Shown: positions 35,261-44,330, numbered from the stretch's first letter. The stretch is DNA of 64,000 bases from Streptomyces sp. SAI-127 (GCF_029894425.1 NZ_JARXYJ010000001.1:7646501-7710500); one strand, 5' to 3'. Made by a program: numbers and translations. The notes: generated by a model not told the origin, from the sequence alone.

Positions 35261-36835
35261 GTGGATCAGTTGGCCCTGTTGTTCGTGTTGTTGCTGGGGG
35301 CTCTGATCAGTGTCCCGGTGGGAGACCGGTTCGGGTTGCCGGCGCCGGTGCTGATGACGCTGCTCGGGATCGTGCTCGCGGTACTGGACTTCGTACCGAA
35401 TGTCGACATTCCACCCGAGCTGATCCTGCCCATTCTGCTGCCGCCGTTGCTCTATGCGGCGGTGCGGCGGACGTCGTGGCGGCAGTTCGCGGCCAACAAA
35501 CGGCCGATCTTCCTGCTCGCCGTCGCGCTCGTGTTCGTCACCACCCTGTGCGTCGCCGTCGTCGCCCAGGCGATCGTGCCGGGACTGCCGATCGCCGCCG
35601 CCGTCGCGCTCGGCGCGCTGGTCGCGCCGCCCGACCCGGTCGCCGCGACCGCCGTGGCCGGCCAACTCGGGCTGCCCCGGAGGCTGGTGTCCATCCTGGA
35701 GGGCGAGGGGCTCTTCAACGACGTGACGGCGATCGTGCTCTACCACGTGGCCGTCGCCGCAGCCGTCAGCGGCTCCTTCACGGCCGGCAAGGCCGTCTTC
35801 GAGCTGGTGCTCTCCGCGGTGGTCGCCGTCGCCGTGGGGCTCGCGCTGGGCTGGGGGGCCAACAAGCTGATGGATCTGCTGGGTGACGCCACTCTCCAGA
35901 TCGGGCTGACGGTACTCGTGCCGTACGCCTCCTACGTGCTCGCCGAGGAGCTCCACGGCTCCGGGGTGCTCGCGGTGCTGACCACCGCCCTGTTCATCGC
36001 GGAGTACGCCACCGACGCCGACGACGTGATGACCCGGCTCGCCGGGCACACCTTCTGGGACATCGTCGACACGCTCGTGACCGGCGTGGCCTTCGGGCTC
36101 ATCGGACTCGAACTGCACAACGCGATCCGGACGGCGTCCGGACGCTGGGGCGAGATGCTCGGCTGGGCCGCCGCGATCGTGGCCGTGGTCGTGCTCGTAC
36201 GGCTGCTGTGGCTGTTGCCGGCGACCTGGCTCACCAAGCGCATGCACGCCAAGCGGGACATCGACGAGGAGATCCCGATGGGATGGCGGGAGACCGTCAT
36301 CATGTGGTGGTCCGGGATGCGGGGCGTGGCGTCCGTGGCGCTGGCGCTGGCCATCCCGCTGGAGACCGACTCGGGGGCGGGCTTCCCCGACCGGGACGAG
36401 ATCGTGTTCATCGCGTTCGGGGTGATCATGGCGACGCTGGTGCTGCAGGGGCTGACCCTGCCGTGGCTGGTGAAGCGGCTGGGGGTGCGGGCGGACAGCG
36501 AGCGGGAGATGGAGTTCGAGAAGACCCTCGCGGTCCGGGCGGCGAAGGCGGCCAAGAAGCGGCTGCGGGAGATCGAGAGCGTGGAGGAACTGCCCGAGGA
36601 GCTGTCGGAGCAGATGCTGCGGCGGGCGTTCGAGATCGGTGTGCGGATCTCTCCCGAGATGGGGGACGAGGAGCGGCGCGAGGCCCGGCGGCGGCTCAAG
36701 CGGGTGCGGCGCATCCACGGCGAGATGCTGAGCGCGGCACGCCACGAGGTGCTGGCGGCGCGGAGCGAGCCGGGGGCCGATCCCGAGATCGTGGACCGGG
36801 TTTTGCGGCATCTGGACGTTCGCAGTCTGCGGTGA
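35261..36835 (+). CDS. Na+/H+ antiporter (CPA1 / NhaP family)
   Basis: 524 residues with about 12 membrane helices and a charged cytoplasmic tail of about 115 residues. Conserved parts are LILPILLPPLLYAAVRRTSW, LGALVAPPDPVAATAVAGQL, EGEGLFNDVTAIVLYHVA (with the ion-site Asp) and WWSGMRGVASVALALAIP. It expels sodium (or potassium) in exchange for protons. GGAG lies 8 bases before the GTG start. Immediately upstream GGGCAGA (35211-35217) can pair with TCTGCCC (35242-35248), forming a leader hairpin next to the ribosome site. Confidence 0.92.
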   Translation: MDQLALLFVLLLGALISVPVGDRFGLPAPVLMTLLGIVLAVLDFVPNVDIPPELILPILLPPLLYAAVRRTSWRQFAANKRPIFLLAVALVFVTTLCVAVVAQAIVPGLPIAAAVALGALVAPPDPVAATAVAGQLGLPRRLVSILEGEGLFNDVTAIVLYHVAVAAAVSGSFTAGKAVFELVLSAVVAVAVGLALGWGANKLMDLLGDATLQIGLTVLVPYASYVLAEELHGSGVLAVLTTALFIAEYATDADDVMTRLAGHTFWDIVDTLVTGVAFGLIGLELHNAIRTASGRWGEMLGWAAAIVAVVVLVRLLWLLPATWLTKRMHAKRDIDEEIPMGWRETVIMWWSGMRGVASVALALAIPLETDSGAGFPDRDEIVFIAFGVIMATLVLQGLTLPWLVKRLGVRADSEREMEFEKTLAVRAAKAAKKRLREIESVEELPEELSEQMLRRAFEIGVRISPEMGDEERREARRRLKRVRRIHGEMLSAARHEVLAARSEPGADPEIVDRVLRHLDVRSLR

Positions 36836-36875
36836 AGGTGCGGAAACCGGGATGAGCTCTTCAACCGGGAGTTTG

Positions 36876-36881
36876 TAGGCT
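36876..36881 (+). promoter_or_regulatory. -10 element TAGGCT for a leaderless SDR transcript
   Basis: TAGGCT is followed by exactly 6 bases and the ATG at 36888, and no ribosome site is present. This is the usual pattern of leaderless genes in Streptomyces. Confidence 0.55.
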
Positions 36882-36887
36882 GCGGTC

Positions 36888-37628
36888 ATGGCTCGCAACG
36901 TGATAATCAGCGGTGGCGGTACGGGAATCGGACTCGCGGCGGCGCAGGTGTTCGCCGCGGAAGGGGACCGGGTGCTGCTGCTCGGCCGGCGTGCCGAGGT
37001 GCTCGAGAAGGCCGGGGTGCCCGGCGCGCTGACGTACGCCGCCGATCTCGGTGACGTCGACGAGGTGCGCGGGGTCGTCGGCTTCGTGGAGCGTGAACTC
37101 GGGACCGTGGACTTGCTGATCCACAGCGCCGGGGGCACCGGGCAGCTCGAGCCGCCCGTCGACAGCTCCGATCCCCTCGATGCCGTCGCGCACAACTGGA
37201 CCGTGAACTTCCGGCTCAATCTGCTGACCGCGGCGCTGCTCACCGAGGGGTTGAAGGAGCGGCTCGCCTCACCGGGCGGGCGGGTGCTGTTCGTGAGTTC
37301 CATCGCCGCGTACCGGGGGTCCGGGAGCGGGGCGTACGGGGCGGCGAAGGCCGGGCTGCATCCGTACGCCCACGATCTCGCGCGGGAGTTGGGGCCGCGC
37401 CGGATCACCGCGAATGTGGTCGCGCCGGGGTACATCGAGGACACCGAGTTCTTCGGCGGGGCCATCGATCCCGCTCGGCGGGAACGGCTCATCGGTGACA
37501 CGTCGACGGGGCGGGCGGGGACGCCCGGGGATGTCGCCGCCACGCTGCACTGGCTGGCTTCGCCGGGTGCGGGACATGTGACTTCGCAGGTCGTGCAGGT
37601 CAACGGTGGGGCCGAGCGGGGACATTGA
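36888..37628 (+). CDS. Short-chain dehydrogenase/reductase
   Basis: 246 residues, classical SDR length. The cofactor loop is ISGGGTGIGLAAAQ, the active-site Tyr and Lys are in YGAAKAGLHPYAHDLARELG, and the catalytic Ser is in LFVSSIAAYRG. LLGRRAEV at the end of the second strand suggests NADP(H) preference, since Arg residues replace the Asp of NAD enzymes. The substrate is unknown. It stands alone, between the antiporter and a convergent MscS gene. Confidence 0.88.
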   Translation: MARNVIISGGGTGIGLAAAQVFAAEGDRVLLLGRRAEVLEKAGVPGALTYAADLGDVDEVRGVVGFVERELGTVDLLIHSAGGTGQLEPPVDSSDPLDAVAHNWTVNFRLNLLTAALLTEGLKERLASPGGRVLFVSSIAAYRGSGSGAYGAAKAGLHPYAHDLARELGPRRITANVVAPGYIEDTEFFGGAIDPARRERLIGDTSTGRAGTPGDVAATLHWLASPGAGHVTSQVVQVNGGAERGH

Positions 37629-37647
37629 CGGTGGGCGGGTGCGGGTC

Positions 37648-37683
37648 CGTCGTGGCGCCGGTGCAGGCACCGGCGCCACGACG
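37648..37683. terminator. Bidirectional terminator between the SDR and MscS genes
   Basis: A perfect 17-bp stem (CGTCGTGGCGCCGGTGC and complement) with a 2-base spacer lies between two convergent stop codons, 19 bases from one and 6 from the other. Confidence 0.85.
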
Positions 37684-37688
37684 GGCCG

Positions 37689-38801
37689 TCAGCCCCGCCC
37701 CGTCCGTGGGGTCTCGTGGGCTCGGCGGGGGGCCGTGCCGTTGCCGTTGGAGGAGGAGCCGCCGCGTTGCAGTACGACCGCGTCCGCCGTGCTGACCCGG
37801 GGCAGGGCGTACGGGTGATGGTCGGCCAGCCAGCGGATCATCTGCTCGCGGACCGTGACCCGTACCGTCCAGATGTCGTCGGCGTCCTTGGCCGTCACCA
37901 GGGCCCGTACCTGCATGGTGTTCGGGGTGGTGTCGGTGACGTCGAGGCCGTAGGCGCGGCCGTCCCAGGCCGTACAGTCGCGCAGGATGTCCCGCAGCCG
38001 CTCGCGCATCAGCTCCACCGGAGCCGTGTGATCGACGTGCCAGAAGACGATGCCCGTCATCTGCGGGGTGCCGCGTGACCAGTTCTCGAACGGCTTCGAG
38101 GTGAAGTACGACACCGGCATGGTGATCCGGCGCTCGTCCCAGGTCCGTACCGTCAGGAAGGTCAGTGTGATCTCCTCGACCGTGCCCCACTCGCCGTCCA
38201 CCACCACGGTGTCGCCGATGCGCACCATGTCACCGAAGGCGATCTGCAGCCCGGCGAACATGTTGCTGAGCGTCGACTGGGCGGCGACACCGGCGACGAT
38301 GCCGAGGATTCCGGCGGAGGCCAGCAGCGAGGCACCGGCCGCGCGCATCGCGGGGAACGTCAGCAGCATCGCGGCCACGGCCACCACCCCGACGGTCGCG
38401 GCGACCACCCGCATGATCAGCGTGACCTGGGTGCGGACCCGCCGCACCCGGGCGGGGTCGCGGTGCACGCGCGCGTAGCGGGTGTACGTCGTCTCCACTA
38501 TCGCGGCGGCGATCCGGATCACCAGCCAGGCGGCCGCCCCGATGAGGACCAGCGTCAGCGTCTGCCCGATACCGGCACGGTGCCGCTCCAGCAGCTTCGT
38601 CTCGTCGTACGACCCTCTGAGCATGGCCGCGCACAGCACGAGCTGGTAGGGGATGCGGCCACGGCGCAGCAGGCCCCACATCGGGGTCTCGCTGTGGCGT
38701 GCGTCGGCCTTGCGCAGCAGAAGGTCGGTGGCCCAGCCGATCACCAAGGTGAGCAGCAACGAGCCACCGACCACGATCAGTGGCCGGAGTACGTTCTCCA
38801 T
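37689..38801 (-). CDS. Small-conductance mechanosensitive channel MscS family
   Basis: 370 residues. Four or five hydrophobic segments occupy the first 185. The pore-lining helix and beta domain carry the MscS signature (LLASAGILGIVAGVAAQSTL, then MFAGLQIAFGDMVRIGD and the EWGTVEEITLTFLTVRTWD stretch). A C-terminal cytoplasmic domain ends in a Ser/Gly-rich tail. It releases solutes under hypo-osmotic stress. The ATG at 38801 is preceded by TAGGTT and 7 bases (38814-38809), a leaderless pattern. Confidence 0.9.
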   Translation of the reverse strand: MENVLRPLIVVGGSLLLTLVIGWATDLLLRKADARHSETPMWGLLRRGRIPYQLVLCAAMLRGSYDETKLLERHRAGIGQTLTLVLIGAAAWLVIRIAAAIVETTYTRYARVHRDPARVRRVRTQVTLIMRVVAATVGVVAVAAMLLTFPAMRAAGASLLASAGILGIVAGVAAQSTLSNMFAGLQIAFGDMVRIGDTVVVDGEWGTVEEITLTFLTVRTWDERRITMPVSYFTSKPFENWSRGTPQMTGIVFWHVDHTAPVELMRERLRDILRDCTAWDGRAYGLDVTDTTPNTMQVRALVTAKDADDIWTVRVTVREQMIRWLADHHPYALPRVSTADAVVLQRGGSSSNGNGTAPRRAHETPRTGRG

Positions 38802-38808
38802 GCCCCCG

Positions 38809-38814
38809 AACCTA
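38809..38814 (-). promoter_or_regulatory. -10 element TAGGTT for a leaderless mscS transcript
   Basis: TAGGTT lies 7 bases before the mscS ATG and there is no ribosome site between them. Confidence 0.5.
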
Positions 38815-38878
38815 ACCGGCCCGGGCGGGGCATGAACATGTGACTTCGGCCGCGAAGTGGGTACGGCACCATGGCCTC

Positions 38879-39448
38879 ATGAACATCATGCTCTTTCACT
38901 CGACCTACGGCCTCGGGCCCGCCGTCCGTCAGGCCGCCGACCGGCTGCGGGAGGCCGGCCACGAGGTGTGGACGCCGGACCTCTTCGAGGGGCGCACGTT
39001 CGAGACGGTCGAGGAGGGCATGGCCTTCAACGCCGAGATCGGCAAGGACGAGCTGCTCAAGCGGGCCGTCCTGGCCGCCGCGCCCTACTCCGAGCGCGGT
39101 CTCGTCTACGCCGGTTTCTCGCTCGGCGCCTCGATCGCGCAGACCCTCGCCCTCGGCGACGAGAAGGCCCGCGGCCTGCTGCTCCTGCACGGCACGTCGG
39201 ACATCGCGCCGAACGCGACCGCGGACGAGCTGCCGGTCCAACTGCACGTGGCCGAGCCGGACCCCTTCGAGACCGACGACTGGCTGAGCGCCTGGTATCT
39301 CCAGATGGGCCGCACCGGCGCCGATGTCGAGATCTACCGATATGCCGGGGCCGGTCATCTCTACACCGACCCCGGCCTCCCGGACTACGACGAGGAGGCC
39401 GCCGAGGCCACCTGGCGGGTGGCCCTCGGCTTCCTGGAGTCGCTCTAG
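38879..39448 (+). CDS. Dienelactone hydrolase family protein
   Basis: 189 residues, alpha/beta-hydrolase fold. The nucleophile elbow is [12 protein letters not shown], with Ser in place of the Cys of true dienelactone hydrolases. The acid is likely the Asp in AEPDPFET and the His is in GAGHLYTD. The substrate is unknown. The ATG at 38879 is preceded by CACCAT and 6 bases, possibly leaderless; an in-frame ATG at 38840 lacks a ribosome site. Its stop shares the CTAG palindrome with the convergent phoD stop. Confidence 0.85.
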   Translation: MNIMLFHSTYGLGPAVRQAADRLREAGHEVWTPDLFEGRTFETVEEGMAFNAEIGKDELLKRAVLAAAPYSERGLVYAGFSLGASIAQTLALGDEKARGLLLLHGTSDIAPNATADELPVQLHVAEPDPFETDDWLSAWYLQMGRTGADVEIYRYAGAGHLYTDPGLPDYDEEAAEATWRVALGFLESL

Positions 39449-41103
39449 ACGGGGGTGTACGTCCGCTCGACCTTCTGTGTGCCGCTCCGCGTGCGGTACG
39501 AACGCGCCCAGGCGGAGGTCGCGTTCGCCTTGGTCTTGCCGGACAGGACGTAGTAGTCCATCTGCGCCCGTTCGGCGGTGATGTCGAGGACGCCGTAGCC
39601 GTGGCGGTCGGTGTCGACCCAGTGGACGTGCCGGTTGGCGACCTGGATGACCGGCGCGGCGAGCGCGGTGACCGTGCCCTCGGGGACCTTCAGGATGTCG
39701 TCGAGGTTGTCGGAGGTCACCGAGGTGACGACGAACTCCGTGGCGGCGGAGGCCGACAGCGGGTAGGTGCCGGCGTCCACCGGCACGTCGTTGGCCCACG
39801 CCATGTGGATGTCGCCGGTCAGGAAGACGGTGTTGCGGATGGCGTTGGAGCGCAGGTGGGCCAGCAGCTCGCGGCGGTCGTCCGTGTAGCCGTCCCACTG
39901 GTCGGTGTTGAGGGCGAGGCCCTCCTTCGGCAGGCCCAGCAGCTCGGCGAGCGGCTTCAACAGGTCGGCGGAGAGCGCCCCGATCGCGAACGGCGAGATC
40001 ATCACGGAGTTGCCGACCAGCCGCCAGGTCGTGTCGGAGGACTTCAGCCCCGCCTTGAGCCAGTCCAGCTGGGCGCGGCCGGTGATCGTGCGGTTCGGGT
40101 CGTCCACCGAGCCGTTGCCCACGGCGACCTGCTGTGAGCGGAAGGACCGCAGGTCGAGCAGCGAGAGGTCGGCGAGCTTGCCGAACCGCAGCCGCCGGTA
40201 GGTGGTGCCCGCGATCGCCGTGCGCACCGGCATCCACTCGAAGTAGGCCTGCTTGGCGGCTGCCTGACGGGCCGACCAGGCGCCCTCCGCGCCCTCGGTG
40301 TGGTTCTCGGCACCGCCCGACCAGGCGTCGTTGGCGAACTCGTGGTCGTCCCAGATCGCGACGACCGGGGCGACCGCGTGCAGGGCCTGGAGGTCCGGGT
40401 CCGTCTTGTACTTGCCGTGCCGGGTCCGGTAGTCGGCGAGGGTGAGGATCTCGTGGACCGGCGCGTGCTGTCGTACGACGGTGTCGCGTGTGCCGTACTC
40501 GCCGGTGCCGTACTCGTAGATGTAGTCGCCCAGGTGCAGCCAGGCGTCCAGGTCGCCGCGGGCCGCGAGATGGCGGTACGACGAGAAGTAGCCCGCCTCC
40601 CAGTTGGCGCAGGAGACCACGCCGAAGCGGAGGTTCGCGACGGCCGCGTCCGACGCCGGCGCGGTGCGGGTACGCGCCGCCGGGGAGTCGGTGCCGCCCG
40701 CCGAGAAGCGGAACCAGTACTCGGTCGCGGGGGTGAGGCCGCGGACGTCCGCCTTGACGGTGTGGTCGGAGGCGGCGGTCGCGGTGACGGACCCCTTGGC
40801 GACGACGGTCGTGAAGGCCTTGTCCTGGGCGACGACCCAGCCGACCTCGGTGTCCGGGCCGATGCCGGAACCGGGCACGGCCTCGGCGGTGGGGGTCACC
40901 CGGGTCCACAGCAGGATGCCGTCCGGGAGCGGGTCGCCGGAGGCGACGCCGTGCAGGAAGGCGGGGGCCTCGTCGGCGGCTCGGGCCGGCAGGGCGGCGG
41001 CGAGCGGGGCGGCGAGGACAGCGGTGGCCGCCGCGGCCTTGACGACCGTACGGCGGCGCGGGGACAGGGAGTTGCTCTCGGCTGATCTCTGTCTACTGGT
41101 CAC
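39445..41103 (-). CDS. phoD: Secreted alkaline phosphatase/phosphodiesterase PhoD
   Basis: 552 residues. A twin-arginine signal (residues 16-22, RRRTVVK, then a hydrophobic stretch ending LPARA near 42) targets it through the Tat system. A PhoD N-terminal domain and the metallophosphatase domain follow. Metal-binding motifs include [34 protein letters not shown] and [10 protein letters not shown]. It releases phosphate from phosphoesters outside the cell; PhoD enzymes of Streptomyces are induced by phosphate starvation through PhoP. The GTG start lies just after a candidate PHO box. It ends on the shared CTAG with the hydrolase gene. Confidence 0.93.
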   Translation of the reverse strand: MTSRQRSAESNSLSPRRRTVVKAAAATAVLAAPLAAALPARAADEAPAFLHGVASGDPLPDGILLWTRVTPTAEAVPGSGIGPDTEVGWVVAQDKAFTTVVAKGSVTATAASDHTVKADVRGLTPATEYWFRFSAGGTDSPAARTRTAPASDAAVANLRFGVVSCANWEAGYFSSYRHLAARGDLDAWLHLGDYIYEYGTGEYGTRDTVVRQHAPVHEILTLADYRTRHGKYKTDPDLQALHAVAPVVAIWDDHEFANDAWSGGAENHTEGAEGAWSARQAAAKQAYFEWMPVRTAIAGTTYRRLRFGKLADLSLLDLRSFRSQQVAVGNGSVDDPNRTITGRAQLDWLKAGLKSSDTTWRLVGNSVMISPFAIGALSADLLKPLAELLGLPKEGLALNTDQWDGYTDDRRELLAHLRSNAIRNTVFLTGDIHMAWANDVPVDAGTYPLSASAATEFVVTSVTSDNLDDILKVPEGTVTALAAPVIQVANRHVHWVDTDRHGYGVLDITAERAQMDYYVLSGKTKANATSAWARSYRTRSGTQKVERTYTPV

Positions 41104-41110
41104 GGCCGAT

Positions 41111-41132
41111 CAGGTTACTGGCCGGTATGAAC
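41111..41132 (-). promoter_or_regulatory. Candidate PhoP (PHO box) site upstream of phoD
   Basis: On the minus strand GTTCATACCGG fits the 11-base direct-repeat unit of Streptomyces PHO boxes (GTTCA core). The next 11 bases (CCAGTAACCTG) are a weak second unit. It ends 8 bases before the GTG, so a strong promoter would have to overlap it. Confidence 0.4.
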
Positions 41133-41133
41133 G

Positions 41134-41167
41134 AGAGCGGGCGAACTCGTGAAAGTTCGCCCGCTCT
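41134..41167 (-). terminator. Terminator after the DsbA-like gene
   Basis: A perfect 14-bp stem (AGAGCGGGCGAACT and complement) with a 6-base loop lies 21 bases beyond the stop at 41188 and just upstream of phoD, separating the two minus-strand genes. Confidence 0.85.
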
Positions 41168-41187
41168 TTGCCTGAAGAGTGCGGGGA

Positions 41188-42000
41188 TCAGGCCTTCAGG
41201 GCCGCCTCGAGCGCCGTGTTGAAGTCGGCGACCGTCATCGGCGCGCTCTTGCCGTCGGAACCGGTCAGCGTCTTGCCGTCCATCTTCAGGGTCGGGGTGC
41301 CGGTCACGCCGTCCTTGTTGAACTTCTCGGACATGTCCAGGGCCCACTTGTCGTAGGTGCCGTTCTTCACGGCGTTCTGGAAGGTCTTGTTGTCCTTCAG
41401 CTCCGGGACGGTCTGCGCGATCTTGATGAGGTAGGCGTCGTCCTTGAACTTGTCGGTGTCCTCGGCGGGGTGCCACTTCGTGGTGTACATCGCGGTCTTG
41501 TACTTCAGGAACGCCTCGGGGCTGACGTTCAGCGCCGCGCCGAGCGCGCTGAGGCCGTTCTTGGAGCCCTCGCCGCCGAGGTTGCCGTCGAGGAAGCTGG
41601 CGCCGACGTACTGGATCTTGAACTTGCCGTCCTCGACGTCCTTGTCGACGGTCGAGCCGACGGTCTGCTCGAACTGGGCGCAGACGGGGCAGCGCGGGTC
41701 CTCGTACATGACGAGGGTCTTCTTGGCGGTGCTCTTTCCGATGACGACCGTCGTGCCGTTGGTGCCCGTGCTGTTGGCCGGCTTGACGAGCTTGTCGTTC
41801 TTCGCCTCTTCCCAGTAGCTGGGCTTGTTGTTCTGGACGACCGCGTAGCCGATGCCGCCGGCTATCGCCAGGACGCCGACGACGGAACAGGCGACGATGA
41901 CCTGCCGCTTGACCTTGTCGCGCTTGGCCTGGCGCTCGCGCTCCTGCCGCAGCCGCTCACGGGCGGCGGTCTTCGAGGCCTGGCTGTTCCGCTTGCTCAT
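41188..42000 (-). CDS. Membrane-anchored DsbA/thioredoxin-fold protein
   Basis: 270 residues. A Lys/Arg/Gln-rich cytoplasmic head (residues 1-32) precedes a single membrane anchor (about 33-55) and an extracytoplasmic DsbA-like thioredoxin domain. The redox motif is C104-P-V-C107 in YEDPRCPVCAQFEQ, and the cis-Pro loop is DGVTGTPTLKMDG. It probably forms or isomerises disulfides in exported proteins. The ATG at 42000 has GGAGA upstream; an ATG five codons earlier has no ribosome site. A VKOR-type partner is not visible nearby. Confidence 0.88.
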   Translation of the reverse strand: MSKRNSQASKTAARERLRQERERQAKRDKVKRQVIVACSVVGVLAIAGGIGYAVVQNNKPSYWEEAKNDKLVKPANSTGTNGTTVVIGKSTAKKTLVMYEDPRCPVCAQFEQTVGSTVDKDVEDGKFKIQYVGASFLDGNLGGEGSKNGLSALGAALNVSPEAFLKYKTAMYTTKWHPAEDTDKFKDDAYLIKIAQTVPELKDNKTFQNAVKNGTYDKWALDMSEKFNKDGVTGTPTLKMDGKTLTGSDGKSAPMTVADFNTALEAALKA

Positions 42001-42025
42001 GGTGGTGTTCTCCATCAAGGGGACG

Positions 42026-42042
42026 CGCACACGTCGTGTGCG
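42026..42042. repeat. 17-bp palindrome CGCACACG-T-CGTGTGCG upstream of the DsbA-like gene
   Basis: Perfect 8-bp arms with one central base, 26 bases before the DsbA-like ATG. The short centre suits a dimeric DNA-binding protein better than an RNA hairpin. Confidence 0.5.
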
Positions 42043-42086
42043 GGGATACGTAGGTCGGGACTGGTGGTGCTCAGGGGCTGCTCGGC

Positions 42087-42779
42087 TCAGAGGGCAGCGG
42101 TCGAGCACGGCGGTCCACGCCGTCCCAGGGAGTGCACGAGGATCTCGTCGAGAGCGACGGCCGTACGGCGGCCGGGGCGCACCGGGCGGGCCGGCTCCGG
42201 CTCCGACCGCACGGTCAGCGCGGCGGCCACCAGGAGGAGCGGCCGGAAGGTCGTGGCGGCCACGGCCCGCAGCAGCTGGGCCAGGGCCCGCTCGCCGCGG
42301 CGCAGCCAGGCGGCCGCGAGCAGGCCGACACTGAGGTGCGCGCCCAGCAGCAGCCAGGCGGTCTGCGGGTCGGCGTGCGCGAGCAGGCCGCCGAGCCGGT
42401 CGGGGTCGGTGCCGGTCATCCGGGCCAGTGGCGAGCCCACGCTGGTGCCGTCGCCGCAGAACACGTCCCAGCCGACCGAGCGCAGCGGGCCCGCCACCGG
42501 GCCGCCCGCGGCGCCGTAGCAGACGTGCTGGCCGGTGGTGAAGACGGTGTCGGCGGCCAGCTCCAGCGGGATCAGCACGGCGGCGATCCGCCCGAAGCCG
42601 CGCTCCCGGCCGGCCAGCGCGTAGGCGAGCACGAACACGGCGACGGCGACCGCCGCCACCGTGTTGAGGGGCAGGGGAGCCCGGGACAGCAGCACGTGCG
42701 ACGCGGTGCTGAGCGTCACGACGAGTGCCGTGAACAGCGCCGCGCGGAGCGCTCGTAGCTGGGTCCCGGATATGTCCAT
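42087..42779 (-). CDS. Uncharacterised integral membrane protein
   Basis: 230 residues with about five hydrophobic helices (roughly residues 10-30, 36-56, 63-83, 137-160 and 175-192). The loop between helices 3 and 4 is long and has two cysteines (QHVCYGAAG and WDVFCGDGTS) that could form a disulfide outside the cell. I do not recognise the family. It lies 86 bases upstream of the DsbA-like gene on the same strand, so a shared redox or envelope role is possible but unsupported. The ATG at 42779 has no clear ribosome site. Confidence 0.7.
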   Translation of the reverse strand: MDISGTQLRALRAALFTALVVTLSTASHVLLSRAPLPLNTVAAVAVAVFVLAYALAGRERGFGRIAAVLIPLELAADTVFTTGQHVCYGAAGGPVAGPLRSVGWDVFCGDGTSVGSPLARMTGTDPDRLGGLLAHADPQTAWLLLGAHLSVGLLAAAWLRRGERALAQLLRAVAATTFRPLLLVAAALTVRSEPEPARPVRPGRRTAVALDEILVHSLGRRGPPCSTAAL

Positions 42780-42870
42780 AGCGTGGAGAGTGTGTCACGC
42801 GGGCCTGTAAGGGACCCCTAAAGGATCCCTGTGAGCGGCCCTATCGTTATGGGAAGCGCGATGAGCCCTG

Positions 42871-44196
42871 TCACAGACCCGGAATCCGGCCGTTGCGGAA
42901 GAGGTCGACGAAGGTCTGGTGGTCGGCACGCGCGCGTGCGCCGTAGCTGTGCGCGAAGTCGACCAGGAGAGCCGCGAAGCCGTCCTCGTCCGCCGCGATC
43001 GCCGCGTCGATGGCCCGCTCGGTGGAGAAGGGCACCAGGGACTCCCCTGAGGTGTCGTCCGCCGCCGCGTGCATGGTGGCCGTGGCCCGCCCGAGGTCGG
43101 CGACGACCGCCGCGATCTCCTCCGGGTCGTCGATGTCGCCCCAGTCCAAATCCACGGCGTACGGCGAGATCTCGGCGACCAGCTGGCCCGCGCCGCCCAG
43201 CTCGGTCCAGCCGAGCCACGGGTCGGCGTGCTGCTGGAGGGCGCGCTGGGAGATCACCGTGCGGTGGCCCTCGTGCTGGAAGTAGTCGCGGATCGCCGGG
43301 TCGGTGATGTGCCGGGAGACGGCCGGGGTCTGGGCCTGCTTGATGTAGATCACGACGTCGTTCTCCAGGGCGTCGGTGTGCCCCTCGAGCAGGATGTTGT
43401 ACGACGGCAGACCGGCCGATCCGATGCCGATGCCGCGGCGGCCGACGACGTCCTTGACGCGGTAGGAGTCCGGGCGGGACAGGGAGGCCTCCGGGAGGGT
43501 CTCCAGATAGCCGTCGAAGGCCGCCAGCACCTTGTAGCGGGTGGCCGCGTCCAGCTCGATGGAGCCGCCGCCCGGCGCGAAGCGGCGCTCGAAGTCGCGG
43601 ATCTCCGTCATCGACTCCAGGAGGCCGAAGCGGGTCAGGGCGCGGGCGTCGCGCAGCGCGTCCAGGAGGGGGCCCTGGGCGGTGTCCAGGGTGAAGGGCG
43701 GCACCTCGTCGCTCTTGGCGCCGGTGGCCAGGGCGTGGATCCGCTCGCGGTACGCGCCCGCGTACACCTCCACCAGTTCGGTGATCTGCTCGTCGCCGAG
43801 GGCCTTGGCGTACCCGATCAGCGCGACGGAGGCGGCGAAGCGCTTGAGGTCCCAGGTGAAGGGGCCGACGTACGCCTCGTCGAAGTCGTTGACGTTGAAG
43901 ATCAGCCGGCCGTTGGCGTCCAGGTAGGTGCCGAAGTTCTCCGCGTGCAGGTCGCCGTGGATCCACACGCGCGAGGTGCGCTCGTCGAGGTACGGGCCGC
44001 CCCTCTTCTCCGCGTCCAGGTCGTGGTAGAAGAGGCACGCCGTACCCCGGTAGAACGCGAACGCGGAGGCCGCCATCTTCCGGAACTTCACGCGGAACGC
44101 TGCCGGGTCGGCGGCCAGGAGCTCGCCGAAGGCGGTGTCGAAGACAGCGAGGATCTCCTCGCCGCGGTGCTCGTCGTTGAGCTGCGGAACCGACAT
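42871..44196 (-). CDS. DUF2252 family protein (kinase-like fold)
   Basis: 441 residues. The sequence carries a phosphotransferase-like catalytic pair: WIHGDLHAENFGTY (HGDxxxxN, as in aminoglycoside and choline kinases) and IFNVNDFDEAYVGPF, a metal-binding Asp site. The glycine-rich region is DVVGRRGIGIGSAGL. DUF2252 proteins are widespread in actinomycetes without assigned substrates. The ATG has GGAGG about 9 bases upstream. It is divergent from dnaE across a 203-base gap. I would call it a probable small-molecule or sugar kinase-fold protein. Confidence 0.85.
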   Translation of the reverse strand: MSVPQLNDEHRGEEILAVFDTAFGELLAADPAAFRVKFRKMAASAFAFYRGTACLFYHDLDAEKRGGPYLDERTSRVWIHGDLHAENFGTYLDANGRLIFNVNDFDEAYVGPFTWDLKRFAASVALIGYAKALGDEQITELVEVYAGAYRERIHALATGAKSDEVPPFTLDTAQGPLLDALRDARALTRFGLLESMTEIRDFERRFAPGGGSIELDAATRYKVLAAFDGYLETLPEASLSRPDSYRVKDVVGRRGIGIGSAGLPSYNILLEGHTDALENDVVIYIKQAQTPAVSRHITDPAIRDYFQHEGHRTVISQRALQQHADPWLGWTELGGAGQLVAEISPYAVDLDWGDIDDPEEIAAVVADLGRATATMHAAADDTSGESLVPFSTERAIDAAIAADEDGFAALLVDFAHSYGARARADHQTFVDLFRNGRIPGL

Positions 44197-44222
44197 CGCG
44201 GGGTGCCTCCTGGTGCATGTGT

Positions 44223-44241
44223 ACGACAGCGTTTCTGTCGT
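44223..44241. repeat. Inverted repeat ACGACAG-n5-CTGTCGT in the DUF2252/dnaE divergent region
   Basis: Perfect 7-bp arms, 27 bases upstream of the DUF2252 start. It may be an operator for the divergent promoters. The rest of the 203-base gap holds no gene. Confidence 0.45.
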
Positions 44242-44330
44242 CAGTTCAACGGGCGGGGCCGGGTGAAAGTGCCCGCGACCCTCGTTGTGAAGGTACGCGG
44301 GGCGACCCCCGGAGTGTCAGTGCCGAGGCA

